This document shows positions 45,137 to 53,204 of a DNA stretch of 64,000 nucleotides, piece after piece. The stretch's first letter is position 1. Each line of letters starts with the position of its first letter. Made by a program: the position numbers and the translations under genes. Under the pieces are notes generated by a model. It had not been told where the DNA came from and did no database searches. It saw nothing but the letters and a program-made list of their open reading frames with translations. This DNA comes from Salegentibacter sp. R32. Its GTDB lineage: Bacteria; Bacteroidota; Bacteroidia; Flavobacteriales; Flavobacteriaceae. Where the stretch lies: the NCBI RefSeq assembly GCF_008692195.1, contig NZ_RXOM01000014.1, positions 32,511-96,510 of the forward strand, read 5' to 3'.

Positions 45137-45508
45137 TTATTGGTTGATTTCTTTTTTTAGATTCTTGATAAAAAGATTTAAATATTTTTGAAGGCAAGAT
45201 ATAGATTCCTCATTTAAACTTGAACTTTTACTTCTATCATTAATTATATACTGATGTAGCTCTTTAACTTGCGTATTACATTCCTCAGCGTATTCATTAA
45301 GTTTTTTAAATTCGTGAGACTGAAAATTGTAATTAGGAAAAAGATGCTCATATCTATTTTGAAAGAAATATATAAATATGAAGAATTTTTTAAATTCATT
45401 AAAATGTAAAAAACTATCTAGCATTTCATCTTTATGATTTAAAAAGTCTTCCAAAATTTTCTCTTTATCTCCTATTTTATTAAGTAATTCGATTTTTTGA
45501 TTAGACAT
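45137..45508 (-). CDS. Hypothetical soluble helical protein
   Basis: 123 residues, predominantly charged and helical (EKILEDFLNHKDEMLDSFLH; FIKNLKKEINQ), very AT-rich, with no recognisable family. It follows the membrane protein gene at 45526 by 17 bp on the same strand, so the two probably form a unit. The base composition, poorer in GC than the flanking dipeptidase and SDR genes, hints at an acquired segment beside the tRNA gene. Confidence 0.6.
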   Translation of the reverse strand: MSNQKIELLNKIGDKEKILEDFLNHKDEMLDSFLHFNEFKKFFIFIYFFQNRYEHLFPNYNFQSHEFKKLNEYAEECNTQVKELHQYIINDRSKSSSLNEESISCLQKYLNLFIKNLKKEINQ

Positions 45509-45525
45509 ATTTACTTTGTGTATTA

Positions 45526-45852
45526 CTATACTAAATAAACATTTTCAAAAAACATCCTAAGACTAATCGTATTTTTCATTAATTCTTCATATGCTTCCCA
45601 TTGTTTAGGTTTTAGATATGATTGCCGGTTAATTTTAATTGTAATGAAAGAAAGTATAACAAATGAAGAAATAGAAAAAATAACGGTAATAATACCGCCA
45701 AAATATCCTCTGAAAGCTCCCCAATCATTTATATCCTTCGAATATTCGGTTCCCCAGAAATTGTAAATAAAAAATCCAATTGTAATGAAAAGCAAAAGTG
45801 CTGAAATGACAATAATTGAAATAATTAATTTCTTAGAAATAAAATTTTGCAT
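45526..45852 (-). CDS. Small two-helix membrane protein with WGAF..GYFGG motif
   Basis: 108 residues with transmembrane segments at about 9-31 and 47-70. Between them is DWGAFRGYFGGI, a motif of a widespread uncharacterised two-helix membrane family whose members often read WGxFGDFxGG. These proteins are common in accessory regions, but I know of no established role. The C-terminal ~35 residues would be cytoplasmic. It lies just upstream of the helical orphan at 45137, with which it is probably co-expressed. Confidence 0.65.
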   Translation of the reverse strand: MQNFISKKLIISIIVISALLLFITIGFFIYNFWGTEYSKDINDWGAFRGYFGGIITVIFSISSFVILSFITIKINRQSYLKPKQWEAYEELMKNTISLRMFFENVYLV

Positions 45853-45913
45853 TGCATAAGATTTAAAAAATATCTAAATTAACAATTTAATATATAACTT
45901 AAAAATCAGAATT

Positions 45914-46189
45914 ATGTCTATTTTTGAAGAACTAAAATTAGATAAACCAATAGAAATCACAGACGAATTCAAAAAAGAAGTATCACAAGTTTCTGATATT
46001 TTGGTAAAATGCTTATTAATTAGTAATATAATAACGGAAGAGAGTCAAAGACTAAAAAATATTGAAACTTATATAAAACATTTTACAGACTATGAAAATC
46101 AACCTGAAGATAAAAGAGAATTTATTGATAATGAAATATATAATTCAAAATCCCGTATAGAATATTTTCATAGAACAAAATTATCTTAA
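45914..46189 (+). CDS. Hypothetical small helical protein
   Basis: 91 residues, charged and helical (SIFEELKLDKPIEITDEFKK; KNIETYIKHFTDYENQPEDK), AT-rich, no family recognised. It is divergent from the membrane protein gene at 45526 (61 bp between starts) and ends just before a bidirectional terminator shared with tRNA-Leu. Its composition resembles that of the two - strand orphans, so the three may have arrived together. Confidence 0.5.
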   Translation: MSIFEELKLDKPIEITDEFKKEVSQVSDILVKCLLISNIITEESQRLKNIETYIKHFTDYENQPEDKREFIDNEIYNSKSRIEYFHRTKLS

Positions 46190-46221
46190 AACAAACTTCT
46201 TCTAATATTATTATTTGATAT

Positions 46222-46253
46222 AAAAAAAGCTTCTCAATTTGAGAAGCTTTTTT
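46222..46253. terminator. Bidirectional terminator between an orphan gene and tRNA-Leu
   Basis: Long perfect stem aaaaaagcttctca / tgagaagctttttt with a 3-4-nt loop; A-run and T-run on the two sides allow function for both strands. Confidence 0.8.
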
Positions 46254-46254
46254 G

Positions 46255-46336
46255 TGCGGGCGGAGAGACTCGAACTCTCACACCTCGCGGCACTAGATCC
46301 TAAGTCTAGCGTGTCTACCAATTCCACCACGCCCGC
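46255..46336 (-). tRNA. tRNA-Leu (anticodon UAG)
   Basis: On the - strand the gene begins GCGGGCGTGGTGGAATTGGT and ends TCTCCGCCCGCA. The 7-bp acceptor stem (GCGGGCG/CGCCCGC), the D-arm with GGTAGACAC, the long variable arm (TGCCGCGAGGTGT) and the T-arm (GAGTTCGAGTCTC) are all present. The anticodon loop is CTTAGGA, giving UAG for leucine CUN codons. CCA is not encoded. The 3' end faces three AT-rich orphan genes. Confidence 0.95.
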
Positions 46337-46483
46337 ATAATACTTAGCAACAAACTTAGGACGGTTTGCTAAGCGGATGCAAATATAAATAAACATTTCA
46401 ATATTCAAAGAAAGTAATCATAGAAAATTTCAGTTTTTAAAAACTTGTTGGTATCTTGGCAATTCATCAAATTTTGAATACCC

Positions 46484-47872
46484 ATGAACAAAAGCAAAGC
46501 TTATATAGAAGAACATAAAGAGCGTTTTTTACAAGAACTTATAGAACTATTAAAAATACCTTCCATTAGTGCCGATTCGGCTTATAAAAATGATGTGTTA
46601 ACCACGGCAGAAGCTGTTAAAGAAAGTTTGGCAAAAGCCGGCTGTGACTTTACCGAAATCTGTGAAACTCCAGGTTATCCTGTGGTTTATGGAGAGAAAA
46701 TCATCGATGAAAATTTACCGACAGTGTTAGTGTATGGCCATTACGATGTGCAACCGCCAGACCCAATTAATTTATGGGGTTCACCACCTTTTGAACCGGT
46801 CATTAAGAAAACTGAAGCCCATCCTGAAGGAGCCATTTTTGCACGTGGCGCTTGCGACGATAAAGGGCAAATGTATATGCACGTAAAAGCTTTAGAATAC
46901 ATGGTAAAAAATGACGATTTACCGTGTAATGTAAAGTTTATGATTGAAGGAGAAGAAGAAGTAGGAAGTGAAAATTTAGGCTGGTTTATTGAGCGCAATC
47001 ATGAAAAACTGAAAAATGATGTCATTTTAATTTCAGATACGGGAATGATCGCCAAAGATACGCCGTCGATTACCACCGGATTACGCGGGTTGAGTTATGT
47101 AGAAGTGGAAGTTACCGGACCTAACCGTGATTTACATTCCGGTTTGTATGGCGGAGCCGTGGCGAATCCTATCAACGTGTTGACCAAAATGATTGCTTCG
47201 CTTCACGATGAAAATAAACACATTACGATTCCCGGGTTTTACGATAAAGTAGAAGAACTTTCTACAGAAGAACGCGCGAAAATGGCAGAAGCACCATTCA
47301 GCTTAGAAAAGTATAAAAAAGCGCTAGACTTGAATGATGTGTATGGGGAAGAAGGTTACACAACGAATGAACGAAACTCAATCAGACCAACCTTAGACGT
47401 TAATGGAATTTGGGGAGGTTACATCGGGGAAGGTGCTAAAACCGTGATTCCGAGTAAAGCTTTTGCAAAAATTTCGATGCGTTTGGTTCCTAACCAAGAT
47501 TGGAAAGAAATTACCGAACTCTTCAAAAAGCATTTTGAAAGTATCGCTCCCAGCGGAGTCACCGTAAAAGTGAAACCACATCACGGTGGGCAAGGTTATG
47601 TAACGCCTATCGATGGAATTGAATACCAAGCCGCCAGTGAAGCCTACAAAGAAGTTTTCGGGAAAGAACCCATTCCACAGCGAAGTGGAGGAAGTATCCC
47701 TATTGTTTCGTTATTTGAAAAAGAGCTGCAAAGTAAAACCATTTTGATGGGCTTTGGTTTAGATACCGATGCGATTCATTCTCCCAACGAGCATTTTGGG
47801 ATTTGGAATTACTTGAAAGGTATTGAAACCATTCCGTTTTTTTATAAGCATTTTGCGAAGTTGAAAGGGTAG
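46484..47872 (+). CDS. M20-family metallopeptidase (dipeptidase)
   Basis: 462 residues. The di-zinc site of clan MH peptidases is visible: HYDVQPP (His near residue 86), FARGACDDKGQ (bridging Asp near 121), MIEGEEEVGS (catalytic and metal Glu near 153-154), ISDTGM (Asp near 184) and a C-terminal His in DAIHSPNEHF (near 432). A lid domain (about 210-360) carries DLHSGLYGG. It would cleave dipeptides or N-acyl dipeptides in the cytoplasm; there is no signal peptide. It is a single gene, ended by an inverted repeat at 47897-47962. Confidence 0.92.
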   Translation: MNKSKAYIEEHKERFLQELIELLKIPSISADSAYKNDVLTTAEAVKESLAKAGCDFTEICETPGYPVVYGEKIIDENLPTVLVYGHYDVQPPDPINLWGSPPFEPVIKKTEAHPEGAIFARGACDDKGQMYMHVKALEYMVKNDDLPCNVKFMIEGEEEVGSENLGWFIERNHEKLKNDVILISDTGMIAKDTPSITTGLRGLSYVEVEVTGPNRDLHSGLYGGAVANPINVLTKMIASLHDENKHITIPGFYDKVEELSTEERAKMAEAPFSLEKYKKALDLNDVYGEEGYTTNERNSIRPTLDVNGIWGGYIGEGAKTVIPSKAFAKISMRLVPNQDWKEITELFKKHFESIAPSGVTVKVKPHHGGQGYVTPIDGIEYQAASEAYKEVFGKEPIPQRSGGSIPIVSLFEKELQSKTILMGFGLDTDAIHSPNEHFGIWNYLKGIETIPFFYKHFAKLKG

Positions 47873-47896
47873 AAGTTAGAGAGAAGATATTTTTTA

Positions 47897-47962
47897 GTCA
47901 CATTGAGCGGAGTCGAAATGTTTTGACGTATTGATAGATTTCTCGACTCCGCTCGAAATGAC
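47897..47962. repeat. Inverted repeat (gagcggagtcga / tcgactccgctc) after the dipeptidase gene
   Basis: The arms gtcacattgagcggagtcga and tcgactccgctcgaaatgac lie about 25 bp apart and can form a long hairpin. Single copies of the right arm type (cttcgactccgctcagtatg) occur in every T9SS array spacer. Confidence 0.7.
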
Positions 47963-48046
47963 AATAGTTTATATATTTTCAAAATTTTCTCTCTTTTATT
48001 CCCTTTGAAATTTTATTGCTTCTCAACCGACTACAATTTTTGGCCG

Positions 48047-48054
48047 TATATTTG
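48047..48054 (+). promoter_or_regulatory. -7 promoter box deciding the start of the next gene
   Basis: tatattg-type box tatatttg, a perfect TAnnTTTG, ends 13 bp before the ATG at 48068. It lies inside the longer open frame that begins at 48005, which favours 48068 as the real start. Confidence 0.55.
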
Positions 48055-48067
48055 CTTGTTATTATTT

Positions 48068-48634
48068 ATGAAAAAGTTGCAACTATTCTTCTTGTTCCTA
48101 CTTCTATTTCCTTCCACAGTAATTTTGGGAAGCAATTTTCAGGTGGAAGATTCTTCTGAAATACTTCAGCAAATCAATCATATTACCATTGCGGTGAATG
48201 AAGAAAATGAAATTTTATTTGAAGAGGAAGTCACTCAGTTAGAAAAATTAAAAGGACAGATCACGGAAAAAATAGATTTTTTTGTTGAAAAAGGATTTGA
48301 AATCCCCACGGTGACGGTACGCGTTTTTGAAACAACTCCTGAAGAGATTCTTGAAAACATAAAAGCTGAAATTAAAAAGACTTCTATTGACTACGTAGAT
48401 GTGCAGCGGATAAAAAAAGTGAAAGAATTACAAGTAACAGATAGCATCATCGCTAAATACCGAACGATTATTTCTACGTGGAAAAATCAATCGGCTGAAG
48501 AGCGGAAATTCACCAAGGAAGATGTACATTTTGTTCGGGAAGTCTATCAAAAAATGAATTTCAATCAATTTATCCGAGCCGGAAAACTACCTTCATTTGT
48601 CCCTAAAGTTGAAGAATTGGATAGTATTCACTAA
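48068..48634 (+). CDS. Hypothetical secreted protein
   Basis: 188 residues from the ATG at 48068, giving the signal peptide MKKLQLFFLFLLLFPSTV with likely cleavage after ~24 residues. An upstream ATG at 48005 is in frame but would bury the signal and include the promoter box. The mature part is charged and helical (NEENEILFEEEVTQLEKLKG; KTSIDYVDVQRIKKVKELQ) with DSIIAKYRTIISTWKN and ENIKAE segments. No family is recognised. It is probably periplasmic. No neighbour shares its strand closely. Confidence 0.65.
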   Translation: MKKLQLFFLFLLLFPSTVILGSNFQVEDSSEILQQINHITIAVNEENEILFEEEVTQLEKLKGQITEKIDFFVEKGFEIPTVTVRVFETTPEEILENIKAEIKKTSIDYVDVQRIKKVKELQVTDSIIAKYRTIISTWKNQSAEERKFTKEDVHFVREVYQKMNFNQFIRAGKLPSFVPKVEELDSIH

Positions 48635-48995
48635 TTTATTTGATTGTCGTGATGTTTAATTTGAGCATTGAGAAGACGGGTTCTTTTCAGCATCTCATAT
48701 AACTTGTTTACTTATGATTTTGGTGAGAACCTGAATTTATACGACGAGGTTCAGTATGATAATTCAGATGGTGTTACATTTATTATTTATTTTCTAATAA
48801 AACCACTCGTAGTGTATTAAAAAATTAGAATTCGTCAGGTCGAGTGATTTTGTGTAGTGGAACGGAGCAAAATTGTATCGAGAACTGAATTTTAACTTCA
48901 AGCCCTATTCTCGATACAAAAACCTTAACAGGTTTCCACTCGAAGTGACGGTCTTGAAGTTAAACATAGTAAATTGCACTAAGGGTTTTTTAATA
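48635..48995. other. 361-bp spacer with an inverted pair of repeats
   Basis: A loose gagaacctgaatt..gaggttcag hairpin (about 48723-48755) is followed by one forward (48834-48886) and one inverted (48908-48950) copy of the tcgagtg..tatcgagaa repeat. They face each other and lie 3' of both convergent neighbours. No gene is seen. Confidence 0.6.
48834..48950. repeat. Inverted pair of the tcgagtg..tatcgagaa repeat
   Basis: The left copy is bounded by gtcaggtcgagtgattttgt and tgtatcgagaac; the right copy by tctcgatacaaaaacc and ccactcgaagtgac. The pair may form a large stem between convergent genes. Confidence 0.65.
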
Positions 48996-50099
48996 CTACT
49001 TTTTATCCTTTTTCTTCTCTTCCTGAAAAGCATCTTTAAATTCAATATCTTCATCTACTTGCCCTTTAAATGCGGAAATCCAAGCATTTTTAAAGATACC
49101 AAAAACAGTTGGCCAAATTTTGGTTTTGGTTTGATTCAAGTCTCCTTCAATAGGAGCTTTTGTGGCTAAGGTATCGGTTCCTTGGTTTTTCAGAATAAAT
49201 TTAAACACGCCTACAAAACCTTCCCAAAGCGTTTCTAAAAAGCCATCTTCTTTCCCGATTAATTTCGTGTCTTTCAGCAAAGGTTTTACGTAGCCTTTTA
49301 AATAACCATCGGCAATGGCAAATTCAGTATAAACGCCCATCGTGCCTTCTTCAAAATCAAGTCCGGCGTAATAATTAGTGAAATCATTAAGTGCGGTTGC
49401 GCTTGCACCTTCCAACGAAAGGGAAACATCCATATCTGGTATTTCTTTGATTAAGTTGATTCTACCATCAAGGTTTAGTTTTCCATTACCTATACTCGTT
49501 CCGGTGGCAGTGATCGGAGAAGGTAACGTACGTTCGGTTTGACGTACATTTCTCAGGTTTTGAGCACTTAAACGCAAATCGTTGATGTATAAATCTATAT
49601 TTGGATCAGCTTGTAACTGTACAAATGCTAATTTTCCGTTATATACTTGAAAGTCGTTCACATCCAGTGGAACCAAATCGGTTAAAGCTTTTGTCCAGTC
49701 TTCTTTGTCGGGTTCTTCCTCAGCAGTCTTTTCCTGATCTTCAAAAACATAAATTACTTCCGGGCTTTTCATTTCTATTTCACTAACAATTTTTCCTTTA
49801 AAGAGCGATCTCCATTCAATAGAAATATCGGTTTCAGGAAAATTAAGAAACGGAATTTCACTTTCAGCGGTTTTTTTGTTTAGGTAGAGTCCGTTAATGG
49901 TGTAAGCTCCGGTGATTAACGATAGGTCGATATCTTCTACTTCTCCGTAGTAGCCGGGAATATCCGCTAATACTTTGTTGACGTAGTTTTTAATCAGCGT
50001 AGGCAAGTAAAGCCGAAAAGCTATAAGTAAAATGATAATCGTAATAGGGAGTACGTATCTTTTTTTCTTATATCGTTTTCTGTTTTTGGACTTACTCAT
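48996..50099 (-). CDS. DUF748 (AsmA-like) domain protein
   Basis: 367 residues. A basic N-terminus (MSKSKNRKRYKKKRY) is followed by one membrane helix (VLPITIIILLIAFRLYLP) and a beta-rich periplasmic domain. YYGEVEDIDLSLITGAYTINGLYL and the later VNDFQVYNGKLAFVQL and GTSIGNGKLNLDGRI are typical of DUF748/AsmA-like repeats, a fold linked to envelope assembly or lipid transport. The C-terminus is Lys/Glu-rich. It is a single gene, divergent from the PLP-FAD fusion gene, with 291 bp between starts. Confidence 0.8.
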   Translation of the reverse strand: MSKSKNRKRYKKKRYVLPITIIILLIAFRLYLPTLIKNYVNKVLADIPGYYGEVEDIDLSLITGAYTINGLYLNKKTAESEIPFLNFPETDISIEWRSLFKGKIVSEIEMKSPEVIYVFEDQEKTAEEEPDKEDWTKALTDLVPLDVNDFQVYNGKLAFVQLQADPNIDLYINDLRLSAQNLRNVRQTERTLPSPITATGTSIGNGKLNLDGRINLIKEIPDMDVSLSLEGASATALNDFTNYYAGLDFEEGTMGVYTEFAIADGYLKGYVKPLLKDTKLIGKEDGFLETLWEGFVGVFKFILKNQGTDTLATKAPIEGDLNQTKTKIWPTVFGIFKNAWISAFKGQVDEDIEFKDAFQEEKKKDKK

Positions 50100-50344
50100 T
50101 GCTTTTATTTTAAGCTAATTTGTAAGTTTTTTCTGTTATTTTAGGTTAACGAAGTCATAAAAACGTTACGGGTAATGAAGTTGAAGTTGAACTTGAAACT
50201 GAAGCTGAATTTGAATAGGCTACAGCTAACTGAGTACTGCTCACTGCTTTTTGAAGCTACTTCTCGATACAACTTCATTTCCGCTTATTTTTTCAAAATA
50301 TTAGTAAATACTGTTATTGTTTCATTAATAAGGATTTTCTTATG

Positions 50345-50366
50345 AATAAATGTATCTACATTTATT
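50345..50366 (+). promoter_or_regulatory. Perfect 10-bp inverted repeat, candidate operator of the PLP-FAD operon
   Basis: Arms aataaatgta (50345-50354) and tacatttatt (50357-50366) with a 2-nt centre, core TGTA-TC-TACA, ending 24 bp before the TTG start. A TTG at 50317-50319 followed after 21 bp by TA (50341) could be the promoter, which would put the transcription start inside the repeat. That location suits a repressor. Confidence 0.5.
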
Positions 50367-50390
50367 TCAGAATCAAGAAAAACTTATTGT

Positions 50391-53198
50391 TTGAAAATAA
50401 ATACTGCTGTTAGAGAAAAGCTTCAAGTTTCCAATTCTATTTTGGAAACTATTGGAGATACCCCATTGTTGAGATTGAAGCATATTCCTTTAAATTCTAC
50501 ATCGGAAGTCTTTGCGAAACTTGAAAGCTTTAATCCTAGCGGTAGTATAAAAGATAGAACTGCTTACAATATTCTTCAAAAAGCCATTGAAGCCGGAGAA
50601 CTCAAAAAAGGAGATACGGTGATCGAGTCTAGTTCGGGCAATATGGCTATTGGTCTTGCACAAGCTTGTTTATTACTAGATTTAAAATTAATTGTAGTTG
50701 TAGATCCTAAATTAAATAAAGCTACAGAACAGTTACTGCAAACCTATGGCGCTACTACCGAAATGGTTACAGAACCGTTAGAAGAAGGAGGATTTCTAGG
50801 TGCTCGTTTAGCGAGAGTAAAAGAATTACTTAAAACAACAGAAAATAGTTTTTGGAGTAACCAATATGGGAACCTCAATAATCCGCTTACCCATCAACAG
50901 ACCACAAAAGAAATTTATGAAGCTTTAGATGGAAATCTGGATTACCTTTTTGTGGCGACTAGTACTTGTGGTACTTTAATGGGCTGCGCCAGTTATATAA
51001 AAGAGCATCATCCGCAAACAAAAGTTATTGCTGTAGATGCCGTAGGAAGCGTTCTTTTTGGAGGGAAAGCTGGATCTAGAAAAATACCGGGTCACGGCGC
51101 CGGAGTGAATTCTCAATTTTTGAATGAAAATTATATTCACGATTTTATTAAAGTAAATGATCTAGAGTGCGCGGTAGGTTGTTGGGAGCTTTTGAAAAAA
51201 GAAAGTATTTTAGTAGGCGGTTCTTCTGGTGCTATTATTAGTGCTTTCCATAAATATGAATCTCAATTAGAAGAAGGAGCTCGTTGTGCACTTTTATTAA
51301 GTGACGGCGGAAATAGGTATTTAGATACAATTTACAACCAAGAATGGTTATTAAAAAATATTCCCGGAGTTTATGATTCGCTAACTCCTATTGGCGGTTG
51401 GAAAATTAAACCTGCTTCAGAATTTTCTGTGGCGATTATTGGTCTTGGTCCAAAAGGTTTATATGGTTTAGAGCGTTTATTAGCTACTATTAAAGCTTCT
51501 AAAATTGAAAATCAAATTCATATTCATCTATACAATAAAAATCATTTTTTTGGAGCGGGAGATGTTTATAAAACTAATCAGCCTAGTTATTTAAAAATGA
51601 ATTTTGCAAATGAAAAAATAGACATTCGTCCAAAATCTAAACCTAAGCCAATTACAGATCGATTATCAAGTTATGTAAGTTGGCTAAGTGAATATTTAGG
51701 TGAAGAAGAAAGCTCATTGTTAAAACAATTTTCATCACGCAGCACCGTGGGTAAATACCTTTCTTCTTGTTTTGAAATCTTAGTAGCAGAAGCTCCTAAA
51801 AATGTGAAGTTTCATGAGCACCCAGAAGAAGTAATCAATATTTCTAGAAAAGAAGACCTTTTAAAAATTGAAACTTTATCTTCTTCCGAGAAAAAAGAAA
51901 TAGTAACAGTTAACCATCTGCTGTTAACCACGGGACACGCAGGTAATCGAATTTCGAGTTCGGAAGAAGAAAATACTTCACACATCAATTATATATATCC
52001 CGTATCTGAAAAATTGTCTCCTGTTGAAGCAAATTCAGTGGTAGCGATAAAAGGAATGGGATTAACTTTTATAGATGCCGCCTTAGCTTTAACGGAAGGT
52101 AGAGGAGGAAGTTTTGTAGGAAAAGCTGAAGAAATACGCTATATAAAACATGGCAACGAACCAAAATTTATCTATCCTTATTCTAGATCTGGAGCACTTA
52201 TGATTCCAAGAGTAGGAGAGATGCCCAGTTCACCATACTTGCGTTTTTTTACTGCTGAAAATGTTCAGAAACTAAAAAAGAATGATTCCTATAAATTCAA
52301 TTTTACAGAAGAATTATTACCCTTAATCAAGAAAGAATTCACCTATCGTTATTATAAATTGGCATTTCAAAATGTAGGAGAAAATCTAGATGACTCGTTA
52401 GCTTTCGATGAAATAAAAGCACAAATTGAAGCTTTTCATTTAAACCATCCTGCTGAAAAAAAAATCAGTTTTGATGAACTGAAAGATCCCTTTTTAGATT
52501 CAGAAAAATATAATTCTTCTATCGCAAGTCAATATTTAAAGGAAATATTGGAGCAAGTCTCGTTAGGGAATAAAAGTCCGTTGTTAGCTGCCGTTGGCGC
52601 TTGGCATGATATTAGTCCTATTTTTAATGAACTCTATAGTTTTGGAGGGCTTACCCCAACTTCACATCAAATATTTGATACCGAGTACGCACCGTTTTTT
52701 AACCGTATTAGTTATGGTCCGCCACTTGAAAATATGTATAAAATATTGGCGTTGGCAAAAGCAGGAATAATTGATTTCACCTTTGGTAAATCTCCTAAAA
52801 TTGAAAAATCGATTAATCAACAATTGGTCTTAAGCAATTCAGTAGGAAATTTAAGTAAGCAGGTAGCGATCAATCATCATATTGATGCGCGTATTCCTAA
52901 AATGAATTTGAAAACAGATTGTTCGCCACTTTATCAGAATCTTTTAAAGAACGGATTGGTTAGGCCTTTTCAAAATTTAGATGCTGAAGATAATTATTTT
53001 ACCGGCGGAATCGATTTAACAGAAAATGGTAATCTGATAGATAAAGAAGGAAATATAATTGAAAATATTACTGCTTACGGAACTCCTACCGAAGGTGTCA
53101 CTTTCGATAACGATACACTTTCTAGAAGTCGAAACGATTTCGGATCTATCTGGGCGAGTAATGCAGTGAAAACCATCAATAAAATTAATAAGAACTAG
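50391..53198 (+). CDS. SbnA-like PLP-dependent synthase fused to an FAD/NAD(P)-binding domain
   Basis: 935 residues read from a TTG start; there is no in-frame ATG before residue ~80, an upstream stop lies at 50343, and TTG gives the normal N-terminus of the family. Residues ~10-330 are a beta-replacing PLP enzyme of the cysteine synthase/SbnA type: NPSGSIKDR with Schiff-base Lys54, the substrate loop ESSSGNMAIGLA (near 80), TSTCGTLMG, and GGSSGAIIS (near 270). Residues ~345-935 are an NAD_binding_9-like flavoprotein module with AIIGLGPKGLYGLERL (near 350), KMNFANEKIDIRP and VAIKGMGLTFIDAALAL. SbnA relatives make a 2,3-diaminopropionate precursor from O-phosphoserine and an amino donor. The fused module may replace the separate dehydrogenase; that part is inference. 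Confidence 0.8.
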   Translation: MKINTAVREKLQVSNSILETIGDTPLLRLKHIPLNSTSEVFAKLESFNPSGSIKDRTAYNILQKAIEAGELKKGDTVIESSSGNMAIGLAQACLLLDLKLIVVVDPKLNKATEQLLQTYGATTEMVTEPLEEGGFLGARLARVKELLKTTENSFWSNQYGNLNNPLTHQQTTKEIYEALDGNLDYLFVATSTCGTLMGCASYIKEHHPQTKVIAVDAVGSVLFGGKAGSRKIPGHGAGVNSQFLNENYIHDFIKVNDLECAVGCWELLKKESILVGGSSGAIISAFHKYESQLEEGARCALLLSDGGNRYLDTIYNQEWLLKNIPGVYDSLTPIGGWKIKPASEFSVAIIGLGPKGLYGLERLLATIKASKIENQIHIHLYNKNHFFGAGDVYKTNQPSYLKMNFANEKIDIRPKSKPKPITDRLSSYVSWLSEYLGEEESSLLKQFSSRSTVGKYLSSCFEILVAEAPKNVKFHEHPEEVINISRKEDLLKIETLSSSEKKEIVTVNHLLLTTGHAGNRISSSEEENTSHINYIYPVSEKLSPVEANSVVAIKGMGLTFIDAALALTEGRGGSFVGKAEEIRYIKHGNEPKFIYPYSRSGALMIPRVGEMPSSPYLRFFTAENVQKLKKNDSYKFNFTEELLPLIKKEFTYRYYKLAFQNVGENLDDSLAFDEIKAQIEAFHLNHPAEKKISFDELKDPFLDSEKYNSSIASQYLKEILEQVSLGNKSPLLAAVGAWHDISPIFNELYSFGGLTPTSHQIFDTEYAPFFNRISYGPPLENMYKILALAKAGIIDFTFGKSPKIEKSINQQLVLSNSVGNLSKQVAINHHIDARIPKMNLKTDCSPLYQNLLKNGLVRPFQNLDAEDNYFTGGIDLTENGNLIDKEGNIIENITAYGTPTEGVTFDNDTLSRSRNDFGSIWASNAVKTINKINKN

Positions 53199-53204
53199 GA
53201 TTAG

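Noticed and set aside
48005..48067. N-terminal extension of the secreted protein at 48068
   Set aside because: It would contain a perfect TAnnTTTG promoter box and would hide the signal peptide.
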